Shown here: positions 21,345 through 32,683 of the stretch, piece after piece
Numbering within the stretch: the stretch's first letter is position 1
Layout of the letters: every line of letters starts with the position of its first letter
NCBI GenBank assembly: GCA_014529385.2
Contig: CM043953.1
Coordinates: 110,924,549-110,988,548 of the forward strand
DNA: 64,000 bases
Direction of reading: 5' to 3'
Source: Adiantum capillus-veneris
Lineage: Eukaryota; Streptophyta; Polypodiopsida; Polypodiales; Pteridaceae
Program-made: the position numbers and the translations under genes
Notes under the pieces: generated by a model
What the model was told of the DNA's origin: nothing
What the model saw: the letters and a program-made list of their open reading frames with translations, nothing else
The model's database searches: none

Positions 21345-23141
21345 GCGGGTCACCTCGCTTGAAGAAGGCATCACGCCTACAATGTTCATTGTTGCCTTCC
21401 CCTTGTAGTCTGGATTCTTAGCACAATGTTGGACTAGATGGTCTATCCCACAACGTTCACAAAATATGAATAATTTTCTTTGTGGACCCTTGTTTGGACA
21501 ACTTCGTTCCCAATGATCACCTCCACACTCATACCATGGACCTTCTTGTTTTACAGCTGGTGATCCAGCTAATGGTTGTTCTTGCCTTGTGAGGATGTTC
21601 TTTGAATCATACTCTTGATGATTGGCTATGAACATGAGAGTATTCGCATCAGAGTACTGGTTTCTCATGGGTTGCGGCACATGAATTGGTTGAATGTAGT
21701 TGACTATCACTCTCCCATCATTCAAAAGAGGTGGTTGTTGCCCTAGCACACGTTGTGGCTTTGGCTGAGTGTTACACCATGGAGTGGGGTGATCCCCTCC
21801 TCAAGTATTGCATATCCTCAATTGAGGATGTCGTACATTTATTTTTTGCTTGTAGTCTTGGTTTATTCTTCTAATCACCCCCTCGACCACTTGATCAATG
21901 ATTGGTTCCCAAGTAGTTTGAACATCTTGTTTTGTGGTGGGTTTGCTCTTTGGAGAAGAGGCACTACTAGTCGTGTTGTCTGTATCTTCAGTCACCTCTC
22001 CATAGGCCTTGCAATTGTCAACTAGATATAGAGCTTCTTTGGTGACTTGGTTTAATGTTGTGCGTCCTTTCAAATGTAGTTCCTTTTTGAGAGTTTCCTT
22101 CCTCAAGCCCTCTATGAAGATAACTGATAATCTCTCATCTTGCGGTAACTCTCTCACAGGACATCTATCAATGTATTGTTTGAAGCGAATCAAAGCTTCC
22201 TTCACTCTTTCATTCGTTTTTTGTTTGAAAGCGTAGATTTGGGACACTGTGTTATGTTTGATTTCCTTTTTGAGAACTCCTCTACAAACTCTTGTAAGAG
22301 TTGTGCTATCTTGGGAAAATCATCTCTATTTAGTGGTTGGAACCAAGTCAAGGCTGTTCCTTCCAATGTCAATCCAAATCCCTCATACTAAGTATGGAAA
22401 TCCGCAATCTGTTCAGCTCTCAAAACTTGTTTGAAGAGTGAGACATAAGCATATGGATTCCTGACCCATCGTATTTTGTCTTGACACATTGAGCCACTTG
22501 ATATGGTCTTAATCATTGTGGTTCAATCACCATTTAACCAATTCGTGGTCTCTTGGAAAGACATCTCTCGCCCTATCCTTGATATGGTCTTAATCATTGT
22601 GGTTCAATCACCATTTAACCAATTCGTGGTGTCTTGGAAAGACATCTCTCTCCCTATCCTCTCGTCTTGGAGAGAGTCTCGGTGGAATCCTCTTTGAAGT
22701 GTACTCTGGCATCGTTTTTGGCTGAAAGTAAGTAGAGATCGCAGTACCCTTGTATGTGTATCATTTTAAGTCAATTGGATCAACAAGTTTGTACTCACGT
22801 CCATACTTATCTACCATCAAAACTTGCACTCTGTTGGCATCTGTGTACGTGAATGCATAGAGATTCTTATGGGTGGTCAACTCTCTAGCATTGGGCTCTA
22901 CACACATGTAGAAGATGTATGGATCCTTGTTTGTGAATCTATATAAGCCCTCATAAGTGTAATTTGTAAGCACTCTCATGGATTCATTGGCTTTGATGAA
23001 TCTCACGTTTGGTTTGTTGATTTGAGGATGCCCCTCCTCTATGTATTCTCCCAATCCCCCTTGTGAGGGCATTGCACCATTTCTTATGTTTTTCATGTCT
23101 CCGAGTGGAGTAGAGAACCCTGGTGGTGGATGATTTATCAT
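21345..23141 (-). pseudogene. Element E gag, N-terminal part with zinc knuckles (broken)
   Basis: ATG 23141 begins MINHPPPGFSTPLGD, followed by a 126-codon region I do not recognise and a TGA at 22761-22763 with the same frame open beyond. The Retrotrans_gag core follows (LTLEGTALTWFQPLNRDDF near 22285-22370; then QIYAFKQKTNERVKEALIRF and FIEGLRKETL) after a TAG and a frameshift near 22268. Two zinc knuckles close it: WYECGGDHWERSC, whose first Cys is Trp, and CERCGIDHLVQHC, which is intact. It would package the E genome. The D insertion cuts it at 21345. An 81-bp in-frame tandem duplication lies inside. Confidence 0.8.
22498..22659. repeat. 81-bp tandem duplication in element E gag
   Basis: Two adjacent copies, starting about 22498 and 22579, each containing GATATGGTCTTAATCATTG, with only two or three differences. 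The period is 27 codons, so it does not shift the gag frame. Confidence 0.92.
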
Positions 23142-25735
23142 GTTTAAGGCTCACTCAAAAGTCTCAAGATAGTCTCTGACAATCCCACTTTGGCTTAGTG
23201 AAACATATCCCCTTTTGCCCTTGATGAGGTCTCTCAGAAGTTAGGAATTTATGACTTTTTGGTCTCTGGAAACTAGTTTTGGGGTACCCTAAAAGTTTGG
23301 ATTTAGGAAACCTAGTAAAATTCAGGTCTAGGTGTGTGGTATTGCCCGCAAGCTTTCTTCCTAGCTATACCTGAATCAATTTGGAGTTGTGTGTCAAAAG
23401 TTAGAGCACTTTTAGTGAACTGCACTTGAAACAACACTCAAAACAGTCTCAAGACCAGAACAAAGGAACTTTGGCTTGTATCTTGGTCTCCCGAAGGTAT
23501 TTTTAGCTCAAACTTGAGATTTGGGATGTACTCAAGTATGTCTATAAGATCACCAACTCAAATGCCCCCACTATGCTGAGAGGTACATGGATCGCGATTT
23601 ATGTTCTTGTAAAAAAAAAATCTCCAAATTATCCCAAATTTTGATTGTGTGTAGACAAGGTCATATGCAAGCTATATACCAATTTTCATCAAATTATGAG
23701 ATTGAGGTACATGGATCGTGATCCATGTTCAACCACATCTGGACTTGATCTCTTGGAAGCTTGTTCCTGACTATGTCCACAAGCTAAATCTCAAATCTTT
23801 TTGGATTTGGACTTGGTTTGATAGGTCAAATGGCCAGCACTAAGTCTGCATTGCGTTTTTCAGTCTGTCACTTGTTTTGTTTCCTTTTGACCCGAATTTG
23901 CTCATTTTTTTCCAAAATTGGACTTGGGGATATGTTTTCTTGTGTAAGCACTATTGATCTGGAATGTTTCAAGTCAAGCTGTCACTATGGGTACATGGAT
24001 CACGATCCATGTTTGGAGCCCAAATTGACTTTTTTTGGTACCATCAGATTCAGCATGATTAGTAGGTCCTATGGTATCAATTTTTTTTTAAATGGACCTT
24101 TGGATTGAAGATTAGGTCAATTCTGGCACTTGCACAGAGTACTTGGTAGTTCTGGGCTTTTGGACAGGTTTTTGATATCCAAATTCAGTTTTGAAAAGAC
24201 CACTAGACTCCTGGTGATGTCCTCTAGCTATGGTGCAAGTTTGGTATCAGTGTGTGACAAAGAAACATGGATTGCGATCCATGTATCTATGTGTCAGATT
24301 ACACTGAAACCAGGCACACAGTTTGTGCTTGGCTCACTGATCACTGCTATGTGGTTTTTGTGTGATTTGTACTTGTTTACGCTAGGCAAAAATCAATTTA
24401 CAAGTCTGTTTTAGGGTTTTCACTTGAACAGTTTTTGGCCCTTTTCACCCACTTTTTTAACTTTTTTGACAAAATTTCTTTGGAGACTTTTGTTCACAAT
24501 AGTCTCTGCTACAAGCTGGAAAAGTTTCTATCCAAAAATTTCTCAAGGGTACATGGATCGTGATCCATGTTCCACCACTTTTGGATCTGAAAGTTTGGTG
24601 CAAAATGTTTTCATGAGTCACATGGATCACGATCCATGTTTGATCAAATTTTGACATGAAACTTGGTCAGATTGTAGTCCATGTTATGGTGATACTCTTC
24701 CCCAAATCTTTTTGAATGTGGATAACTTTTTCCTAGTCAAAAGTGAGTTCTTCTGTCTGCCCTGCGGTTTTTGACTAGTTTCTGTATTTGGCTATTTTGA
24801 TCAACTTTTTTCAATTTTTTGCTATAGTCCGTTTTGGAAAAGTTGTTCCAAATGATATCATGAATGTACTTGTCAAATATTAGCCCCAAATGTCGAAAGG
24901 TACATGGATCGCGATCCATGTTTGACAGCATTTTTTCATGCATTTTGTTCTGCAGGTTCTCGATGCCCTATAGAAGCTAAATGTCAACCCCTTTTTGAAT
25001 TTGGATCCCAAAATCTCAAGATTTGCTCAATTTTGTGTCTGCAATGCCTGTTTTACTATTTTTGCCCTAACGGTCAATTCTGAAGTGATTTTTGAGTTTT
25101 TCTTTCAAGCAAACTTGATCAGAGCAGTTTCTCAATGATGCTTCCTATAACTGGTCACTTTTCACCAAAAATGGTTTTTTGGGTTACATGGATCCTGATC
25201 CATGTTTCTCTACAGAATCTGGCCAAACTTCTCAGATTGCTTCTAGAGAGTATATTGATGCCTTTGATCCACAAATTTTCAAATTTGGATCACTTTTGAG
25301 CTCTCTACCATCAAATTTTCATAATTTCAGAGTTATGGTCATTTCAGTCAAAATATGGTTTTCACTTATTTTTCCTTCAATCTTTTAGCCCAAATTTGAT
25401 GATGGTAGTTTCTACTTACCCTACTCCTAAGTACTGAAATGAAACATGAAACAAAAACAAACAAAACGGTACAAAATAAAGTCGAAACGGAAAACGGAAC
25501 AACACTCTGAAAGTAATGAGAAAATCAAAGAATGAAATGCTTTTGGCTATCTCACTCACAACCCTCTTTACTTCTCAAGAATAGATCTAGCAAGTCCTCG
25601 ACTTCTAGACTCTATCAAGCACTAAACCCCGTGTCTAGCTGCTTCACTACTAAGGTGTAAATGGAATGGAAGGAAAATCTTAGAAAAAGAACGCTCTAGA
25701 TACGCACTAGGTCACTCACCATCTAAGGATCATAT
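23142..25735 (-). other. Element E long leader with 280-bp palindromic repeats
   Basis: This 2.6-kb stretch lies between primer site and gag ATG and has no convincing coding frame. Its right two-thirds is a degenerate tandem array (see the array entry). The left part (23142-23580) is plain unique sequence. Long leaders occur in Athila/Tat elements; a palindrome array inside one is not something I know of. Confidence 0.7.
23585..25300. repeat. Degenerate 280-bp tandem array, each unit with a 20-bp palindrome
   Basis: Eight copies of ACATGGATCGCGATCCATGT or close variants start at 23585, 23709, 23993, 24265, 24551, 24620, 24902 and 25186. Successive spacings are 124, 284, 272, 286, 69, 282 and 284 bp, so five of seven are close to 280. 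A second block, TTTTTGAATTTGGATCC or variants, lies 88-90 bases after the palindrome in most units (near 23798, 24081, 24708, 24990, 25276), showing that the units are true diverged tandem copies. The variable centre (CGCG, CGTG, CACG, TGCG, CCTG) with conserved arms suggests that the palindrome is kept while spacers drift. Confidence 0.85.
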
Positions 25736-25752
25736 CCCTGATAACGGCGCCA
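25736..25752 (-). other. Element E primer-binding site (tRNA-Asp type)
   Basis: Minus strand TGGCGCCGTTATCAGGG, one base from the LTR. Plant tRNA-Asp ends ...CCCGGCAACGGCGCCA, so the first ten bases match and the remainder is one or two changes away. This primer type is typical of Athila/Tat gypsy elements. Confidence 0.82.
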
Positions 25753-25753
25753 A

Positions 25754-26710
25754 TGTTAGCTGGTCGCCGCGACGGACGTCTGCAGCATAGCTTTCTGGCA
25801 CTAACATAATGTCAATACTCAGGGAAAGTGACTCGGATGGGGCACGGACACTCTATGAGATCGTCAATCTCATGAAGTGAACCTTAACAAGCAAACACAA
25901 CAACTCTACAAGAAAACCATCACTCAATGATCAGGGAAATCTGTCTATGTCCTTTCTCACAGCTCTAGGTCATCACGCCTTTTCGGCACTCGAATGGAGT
26001 CGAAATGCAACGAAACTTTAGGAGGAGGTCTAGGACACCTAGGGGCACTATCCTAGCAAGTCTGGTTGCAATCCAACAAGGTACCAAAATCATGATCCAT
26101 CATGAAAAAGATCCTGAAAACTGCAACAGAACTATCCAAAACTGTCGTCCTATTGTCTAAGAACACTCTCCTATGGTCAAAACGACTAAAAACAACGATT
26201 TAAGCACTCAAATCTACAATTATAGCTCACAGACGCGTAGTCGCGAACCATAGAAAAACTGACAATGCTTACACTTAATTTAAAGAGCAAAGAAAGAGGA
26301 ACACAATGCAAGTTTCGGATTTGAAAACGGTTTACCCAATCATTAACTGCGATGATTACAAGGTTGGAGCAGCTCGTAGCTTGAGCGTACGTTTTTTTGA
26401 GCTCCCTTCTTCTTCTAAAGATAAGCCTTCTTTCACGTTAAGCTTATTGACCTTTATACCTAGGGCATTCTAAATGGCCAGTGACAGGTTTACATGGAAC
26501 TTTACAAATATCATTACAACATTACAACTCAGGGAATTGATCCATTACTTTGGAATCATGATTTACACAGAGTATCACTACACTAGCTCGGACAAACTAA
26601 TAGACTACAAATGTGGTGTCCGGCTATGTGTCCAACCAGTTGGGTGCCCGTTTGATTTATCCTCAAACAGGGCATTACCAGTAGTTGTCTTAGTCCATGT
26701 TTTCTAATTG
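25754..26710 (-). repeat. Element E 5' LTR, outer edge unresolved
   Basis: It starts TGTTAGCTGG directly beside the primer site. The first 60 bases resemble the start of the element I LTR at 61315 (GACGGACGTC followed by CAGCATAGC, then TAACATA.AATGTCAA), supporting an LTR. The right edge is approximate; I found no matching CA terminus or target duplication. Confidence 0.6.
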
Positions 26711-27409
26711 CATAGGGTGATAATAGCCATCCTTTAGGCTATTGATGCAAAAATAGAGATGTGTTTTAGAACTCCTTGTAGCGTCCATAGGTGTATTGAT
26801 ATGCATATCAATAATATCAATGGTGATATTGATGCACATAGCAGACTCAAATGACCAAACTAGTTTGGAGCTTATTTGTGGCAAGAAGCAGACCCACTTC
26901 CCCCTTTGTGCTACAAGTAAGCATTGACTCTCTCTCTTTCACTATTTCTCTCTCTCTCTTATATGTAGTTGTGCACAAATTACACACACACACTTGGTCA
27001 CTTTACTTTACCATTAGGAAGAGCATGAGATATAGGAAGGCTAAATCCTTCAATAGTGATTGGTAGGGTCACATTAGGCTCATCACTTTCAAAGTTTTGT
27101 CCCAAATTTCTAATAGATATCTCAATAATAGGCTTTCATCTAGGTAGGGCTATGGATCAAAGCATTCCTCCTCAATTGGAATTTCATTGGGCCTATCCAT
27201 TTGCACAAATCATGGTAGTTTAACTTTTATTTCTCCATTAAGAAGGGCCTAAAGAGCTAGGAATAGCTTGATATCTCCCTACAATTGAGACATGATGCAG
27301 GTGAGGACTCTATCTTTACTTAGGAGCTTTTTTGGATTTGTTTCTATCTATCACTGACATACTTGGCCTCTGCCACTTTAGTATCAATTTATTTTAACTA
27401 TCTTATGTA
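26711..27409. other. Unassigned DNA between E and B
   Basis: No gene was recognised. There are short TC-rich runs near 26925-26960 and a poly-CA stretch near 26984. This is the genomic target into which B inserted. Confidence 0.5.
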
Positions 27410-27414
27410 CAAAT
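27410..27414. repeat. Target duplication CAAAT, left of element B
   Basis: Perfect match to 32679-32683. Confidence 0.92.
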
Positions 27415-27736
27415 TGTAAAGAATGAGGATGCAAGAGAGATACACAAGACAAACACAAAGCACACAGAGATGGAAGGCTTCTTCTTCTTCTTCATAGAAA
27501 AGAGAGTACAAAATGACTAAGTGCTAAAGCTGAAAAGTAGCACATATGTACATGCGGTCACTAAGTGTGAACTCGCTAGAAGCGTACTAGGCTGGAACTA
27601 TAAGTGTAGTCCAGCTGTAGAATCACTGGCACAGATTCTCCGTGTCGGTCACCTAACGCGCCAGTGAGTAAATGCCGTAAGCGGCCAAGACCCGTAGTGG
27701 ATGCCAGCTCAAGGTGTAGAGCTCGACATCTCAACA
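27415..27736 (-). repeat. Element B 3' LTR
   Basis: 322 bp, TGTAAAGAATGAG...CTCAACA on the plus strand. The purine tract (minus strand CTCGAGAGGGAG) abuts it at 27737. Confidence 0.94.
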
Positions 27737-30700
27737 CTCCCTCTCGAGCTTTGCATGTCGCAGAGTCCAAGCATAGTCCGGAAACGTCGAAGCTTCTCAG
27801 ATTCGAGGGCCTTGGTAAAGATATCCGCTATCTGCTCCTCTGTGCTGACGTAGACCAAGTCGATGTTGCCCGCCAACACTCGCTCTGGAACGTAGTGGTA
27901 ATGGACCTCTATGTGTTTGGTCCTAGCATGGAACACTGGGTTCCTAGCCAACTGCATGCTGCTGAGGTTGTCACAATGAATGACAATCTACTGGTCCACC
28001 TGCACTCCCAAGTCCTCAAGTAATGTGCGTAGCCAAGCTACCTCCCATGCCGCAACTGTTGCAGCTCTGTACTCGGCCTCTGTGCTCGATAAAGCAATCG
28101 TAGGCTGCTTTTTGCTGCTCCAAGTAACAGCAGCACTCCCAAAAGAGAACATGAAGCCACTTGTACATCTCCTATCAACAATTCTACCTGCCCAATCTGC
28201 ATCTGTATACCCATACAATGCTAATGGTGCATCTGCTGCATAGAACAATGCGTAGTCAAGAGTCCCTTGCACATACCTAAGTGTGCGTCGTACTCCATCC
28301 AAATGTGTCTTCCTCGGAAGCTGCATGAACTGACTCTCCAAGCCTACTGTGTAGCTCAAGTCTGGCCTTGTGATAGTCAAGTAGATTAGACTACCCACAA
28401 TCTTCCTGTACATATTGACATCCTCAACAACATCACCCTTCTCTGCACTCAGCTTTGCATTCACATCCAAGGGAATAGAAATCGGCTTACAATCAGCCAT
28501 ACCATACTTTGACAACATGTCCAAAGTATATTGTCTCTGTGACAGCCATACACCCTCTGGAGTCCTGATCACCTCAATGCCAAGAAAGTAGCGCAACTTG
28601 CCCAAATCTTTCATTTCAAACTCCTGTTTGAGAAGACCCTTCACATGGTCAATCTCCATAGCATTGTCACCCACAATAATAAGGTCATCTACATATATGG
28701 TAATGACCACAATCCCCACATCACTCTCACGTACATAGAGTGAATGATCAGCATGAGCTCTCCTAAAACCAATACTGACAAGATACTTAGCAATCCTGTC
28801 ATACCATGCTCTAGAGCCCTGCTTCAAACCATACAAAGCTTTGAGAAGTCTGCATACATAATCTGGGTAACCTGGATCGACATAACCAGGTGGCTGATCC
28901 ATATACACTTCCTCTTGCAGCTCACCATTCAAGAAGGCATTCTTTACATCCATTTGATGCATAATCCATCCTCTAAATGCAGCCACTGCTATGACAGCTC
29001 TCACAGTTGTCATCTTTGCCACTGGAGCAAAGGTCTCCTCATAGTCTATGCCATACGTCTGTGCATAACCCTTTGTGACCAGCCTTGCCTTGTGACGCTC
29101 AATGTTACCTTCAGCCTTATTCTTGGTTTTATACACCCATTTACAGCCAATAGCTTTCTTGCCGCTTGGCAATGGCACCAACTCCCATGTGTCATTTGCT
29201 TCCAATGCATCCATCTCTTCATCCATTGCATCATCCCAATGCACATTTCCAACTGCATCCTCAAAACATGTGGGCTCCACATCCTGTATCACCTTAGCCA
29301 TGTAGGCTTGGTGATGAGCTAGATACCCATCATAAGTCAATTTCTGAACTGGATTTCTGACTCTATTAGATCTGTGCGGTCCTAGGTCACTCCTTTTCCC
29401 TCTAACATCTTCTTATACTTTCCTTACACCAGGTGTCCTGACAGCTGGAATTACAAATTCCTCATCAAGACTTTGTTCATAACCATTTGAATCCATGTCT
29501 ACATGTGAAAAACCTGATGATGCATCAGCCATAAAGGGAGGTTCATCAACCTTTTCCTTTCCTTTTCGTGATACATTCTCTGTACCTGCTGGTGGAGTAA
29601 CCTGCGTACGTAGTCTACCATTCCATGGCTTCTCAACAGAGCCACGAGAAGAGGACTCTTGTGGTCCACTCAAAACCTGTGACTGTGGCCTCACATTTTG
29701 TACAACCACATCATCTTTTACATCAGCCCCAATAGTGCCATGTGCATTACTGTACCAGTTGCTCATCTCATCAAAGACTACATCTCTGCTCACTCGTAAT
29801 TCTCGTGTAGTAGGATTGTAGCACCTGTACCCCTTTTGTTCAAGGGAATATCCCACAAGAATACATTTCTCTGCTTTAGGATCCAATTTCCTACGCAACT
29901 CATCTGGTACATGCACGTAAGCTATGCAGCCAAACACTTTCAAGTGTGCCAAATCAGGCTTTGTACCTGTAAACTTTTCCTCGGGTGTTACATCATGCAC
30001 CGCAACTATAGGTGTCCTGTTCATAATGTACACAGCTGTATTTACAGCTTCAGCCTAGAAATGATGAGGCATGTTCTTCTCATTCATCAATGCACGTGCA
30101 ACCTCTGCAATGTGCCTGTTTTTCCTTTCTGCGACCCCATTCTGTTGTGGAGTATATCTGCATGTAAACTGCTTGCGAATACCATGCATTCGCAGACAAT
30201 ATGAAAAATCATTGGAGAAGTACTCTCCCCATCCATCTGACCTCAATGTCTTGATTTGCATAACTGTCTCCTTCTCAATCATGACTTTAAAGTCTTGAAA
30301 GTGACCAAACACTTCACTTTTGTTATGCATGAAGTAGACCCATACTTTCCTTGTATGGTCATCAATGAAAGAGACATAATACCTGCAACCATGTATACTT
30401 GCAGTATCGGTTGGACCCCAAACATCTGTGTGCACCACCTCAAGTGGCTTTTTACATACATTGCGCTCATGTGGAAATGAGCCCTTTGACTGTTTTCCAA
30501 ACTGGCATGCTGCACACACTTTATGCATACCATCCACCTTGAATTTGGGCAAACCTTTTACAATCTGTTTTGATTGCATGCCGCGCAATCTCTGCTCATT
30601 GACATGGCCAATGCGTTTGTGCCAAATGTCACAATCAGCCACAACACTTGTGCCCTGTGCAAATAATGCAGATTTTACCTTAGGCATGTCTACATTTAGC

Positions 30701-32043
30701 GTAAACATTCTCCCCACACATTTGCCCTCTGTGATCAGCTTACAGCCATTCTGGAAATCTTCTACATAACAGCCATTTGGATTGAAGCGAACCTGCAAAC
30801 CCTGCTCAACCATTTGTCCAATAGAAACAAGATTCTTTGTAATGTTTGGGACATGAAGTACATCTGCTAAGTACTTTGATTTGCCACTCTTCGTATTTAG
30901 AGGTATGTCCCCTACATGAGCAATGGGGTGAGTTGTGTCATCTCCTGTCTGCACATAGCCTGACACATCTGGTTTGCGCATATCTCTAAACCACTCTCCA
31001 CGAGACGTCATGTGATTAGAGGCACCTGAATCCACATACCAAACATCATCTTGGGTGGAATTCTCTGCAGTCATTGTATTCATTACATGCTGCATAACAA
31101 ACATGCGCTCGTTTTTGCTGTCATCTGCATCTCTGCTAGTAGATGCATAGTTGCCCTGTTTTCTCTTTCCACTTGCTTTTCCCTTTGGACAGTCACGTGA
31201 CATGTGACCTCTTTCACCACAAGTCCAACATTCTCTGCTATCTGCAGTGTGTTGCTGCCTGCTTGATCCTGCACCACGACCTCTTTGACTCCCCCTGCCT
31301 TGAGACTGGTTTCCCCTACCACCTGTATTGTTTTGATTTGATTGAACTTCTTGAAATTGGCCCCTGCAACCCCTTGGGCCTCGACCACGACCTCTACCTC
31401 TACCTCTGTTGGAGTTAGAATAGAAGGCCTGTTCATAATTATTTCTGCCATGAGAAGAAGATGTGTCAAGGTTCTTCTCCTCCAGAATAAGCATATAAAT
31501 CAAATCTTGGAACACGGGGATGTCGTCTCTTGTATTCATGGAAGACCTGAAATGTACATACTCATCTCCTAGACCATCCAAGCATGCACGGACAATGTCA
31601 TCGTCTTCCACTTAGACTTTAATAGATCCAAGAGCCTCAATGATACTCTTGATCTTCAAGGCATAATCATTGATGGAGAGGTTGTTCCTCTTAACCTGAT
31701 TTAGCTCCGACTTTAGTTGAAGCTTCCTGGCCTTGGTGTTCACCTCGAACACTCTGCCTAAGTTTTTCCATGCAATGGCGGGGGTTTCACCATCCTGTAG
31801 ATAGCCTATCATGCCATCTGTGATGCTCATAGAAAGTCAATACATCACTTTGCTCTGGCCTTGTTGCCATTCCCTCAAAGCTTTCCTTTGTTCTGCTTTA
31901 GCATTTGCTTTGGGAATCTCAATAACCTTTTACATAGTCCCAATAACCTTTTCCTTTAGGAAATTTGTTATTCTGAACTTCCATGCAGGGTAGTTATTTT
32001 TCTCAAGCTTCTTAGTAACAATCTGACTGAAACCGTCAGACAT
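27709..32043 (-). pseudogene. Element B gag-pol polyprotein (copia), multiple stops
   Basis: Same domain order as A, from ATG 32043: Gag, knuckle CWTCGERGHMSRDC, protease DSGASNHMT, integrase HTDVWGP and TPQQNGVAERKNR, reverse transcriptase YVDDLIIV, RNase H STEAEYR. The frame is broken by stops at 31837-31839, 31612-31614, 30055-30057, 29413-29415 and 27988-27990. Compared with A at the same codons, four of these five are C-to-T (either strand) in Trp or Gln codons. The gag N-terminus is also damaged (deletion near 31925). The protease and reverse transcriptase catalytic motifs are still legible. Confidence 0.92.
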
Positions 32044-32344
32044 CCTGAAGCACTAAGACAAAATAGCTGCAATCTGCAAATACCTACAAATCTGTTGAAT
32101 CTGCTATCGTGGTACTTGTAACGCTTCCTACACTCAACGAGTGTCCACAGTCAAGCGTACATACAACCACTGTACTTGTACAGTAAATCTCTGTGTACTG
32201 CACTTTGGAGACCTATTCAGAAACTTGGACGATAAACCCCTAAAATGTTTTTCAGTGCGCGAGGCGCCTTCGGCATCTGGTCGTGGATTGCGAACGAAGG
32301 GATTGTGATGCTCTTGCTCTCTTAGCCTCTCTTGCCTACACCAC

Positions 32345-32356
32345 TCTCTGATACCA
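32345..32356 (-). other. Element B primer-binding site (initiator tRNA-Met)
   Basis: Minus strand TGGTATCAGAGA abuts the 5' LTR; it differs from the site of A only at the last base. Confidence 0.88.
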
Positions 32357-32678
32357 TGTAAAGAATGAGTATGCAAGAGAGATACACAAGACAAGCACAA
32401 AGCACACAGAGATGGAAGGCTTCTTCTTCTTCTTCACAGAAAAGAGAGTACAAAATGACTAAGTGCTAAAGCTGAAAAGTAGCACATATGTACATGCGGT
32501 CACTAAGTGTGAACTCGCTAGAAGCGTACTAGGCTGGCACTATAAGTGTAGTCCAGCTGTAGAATCACTGGCAGAGATCCTCCGTGTCGGTCACCTAACG
32601 CGCTAGTGAGTAAATGCCGTAAGCGGCCAAGACCAGTAGTGGATGCCAGCTCAAGGTGTAGAGCTCGACATCTCAACA
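32357..32678 (-). repeat. Element B 5' LTR
   Basis: 322 bp, the pair of 27415-27736, followed by CAAAT. Confidence 0.94.
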
Positions 32679-32683
32679 CAAAT
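32679..32683. repeat. Target duplication CAAAT, right of element B
   Basis: Perfect match to 27410-27414. Confidence 0.92.

Larger units (their letters stand above)
8190..26710 (-). mobile_element. Ty3/gypsy element E, interrupted, 3' end missing
   Basis: On the minus strand: 5' LTR (from 25754 rightward), tRNA-Asp-like primer site, a 2.6-kb leader with palindrome-bearing repeats, gag, and an aspartic protease with a downstream linker. Element D sits in gag and element C between gag and protease. No reverse transcriptase, RNase H, integrase or 3' LTR was found; the element is cut at the C2/A boundary near 8190. The primer type, the long leader and the protease style suggest the Athila/Tat branch. 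The right-hand limit is approximate because the outer LTR edge was not resolved. Confidence 0.75.
27415..32678 (-). mobile_element. Ty1/copia element B, complete ends, decayed coding region
   Basis: Two 322-bp LTRs, a tRNA-Met primer site, gag-pol remnants, a polypurine tract and a perfect CAAAT duplication. It is the sister copy of A. By eye the LTRs differ at about eight of 322 positions. Relative to A it carries about 70 extra bases in the leader (near 32213-32285), a 15-bp deletion in gag near 31925 and at least five stops in the main frame, so it is older or more heavily mutated than A. Confidence 0.95.

Noticed and set aside
23585-25300. Regularly spaced repeats that might suggest a CRISPR-like array
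   Set aside because: The repeat is a palindrome in degenerate 280-bp units inside the leader of a plant retrotransposon. Spacers are similar to each other, not unique, and there are no cas genes.
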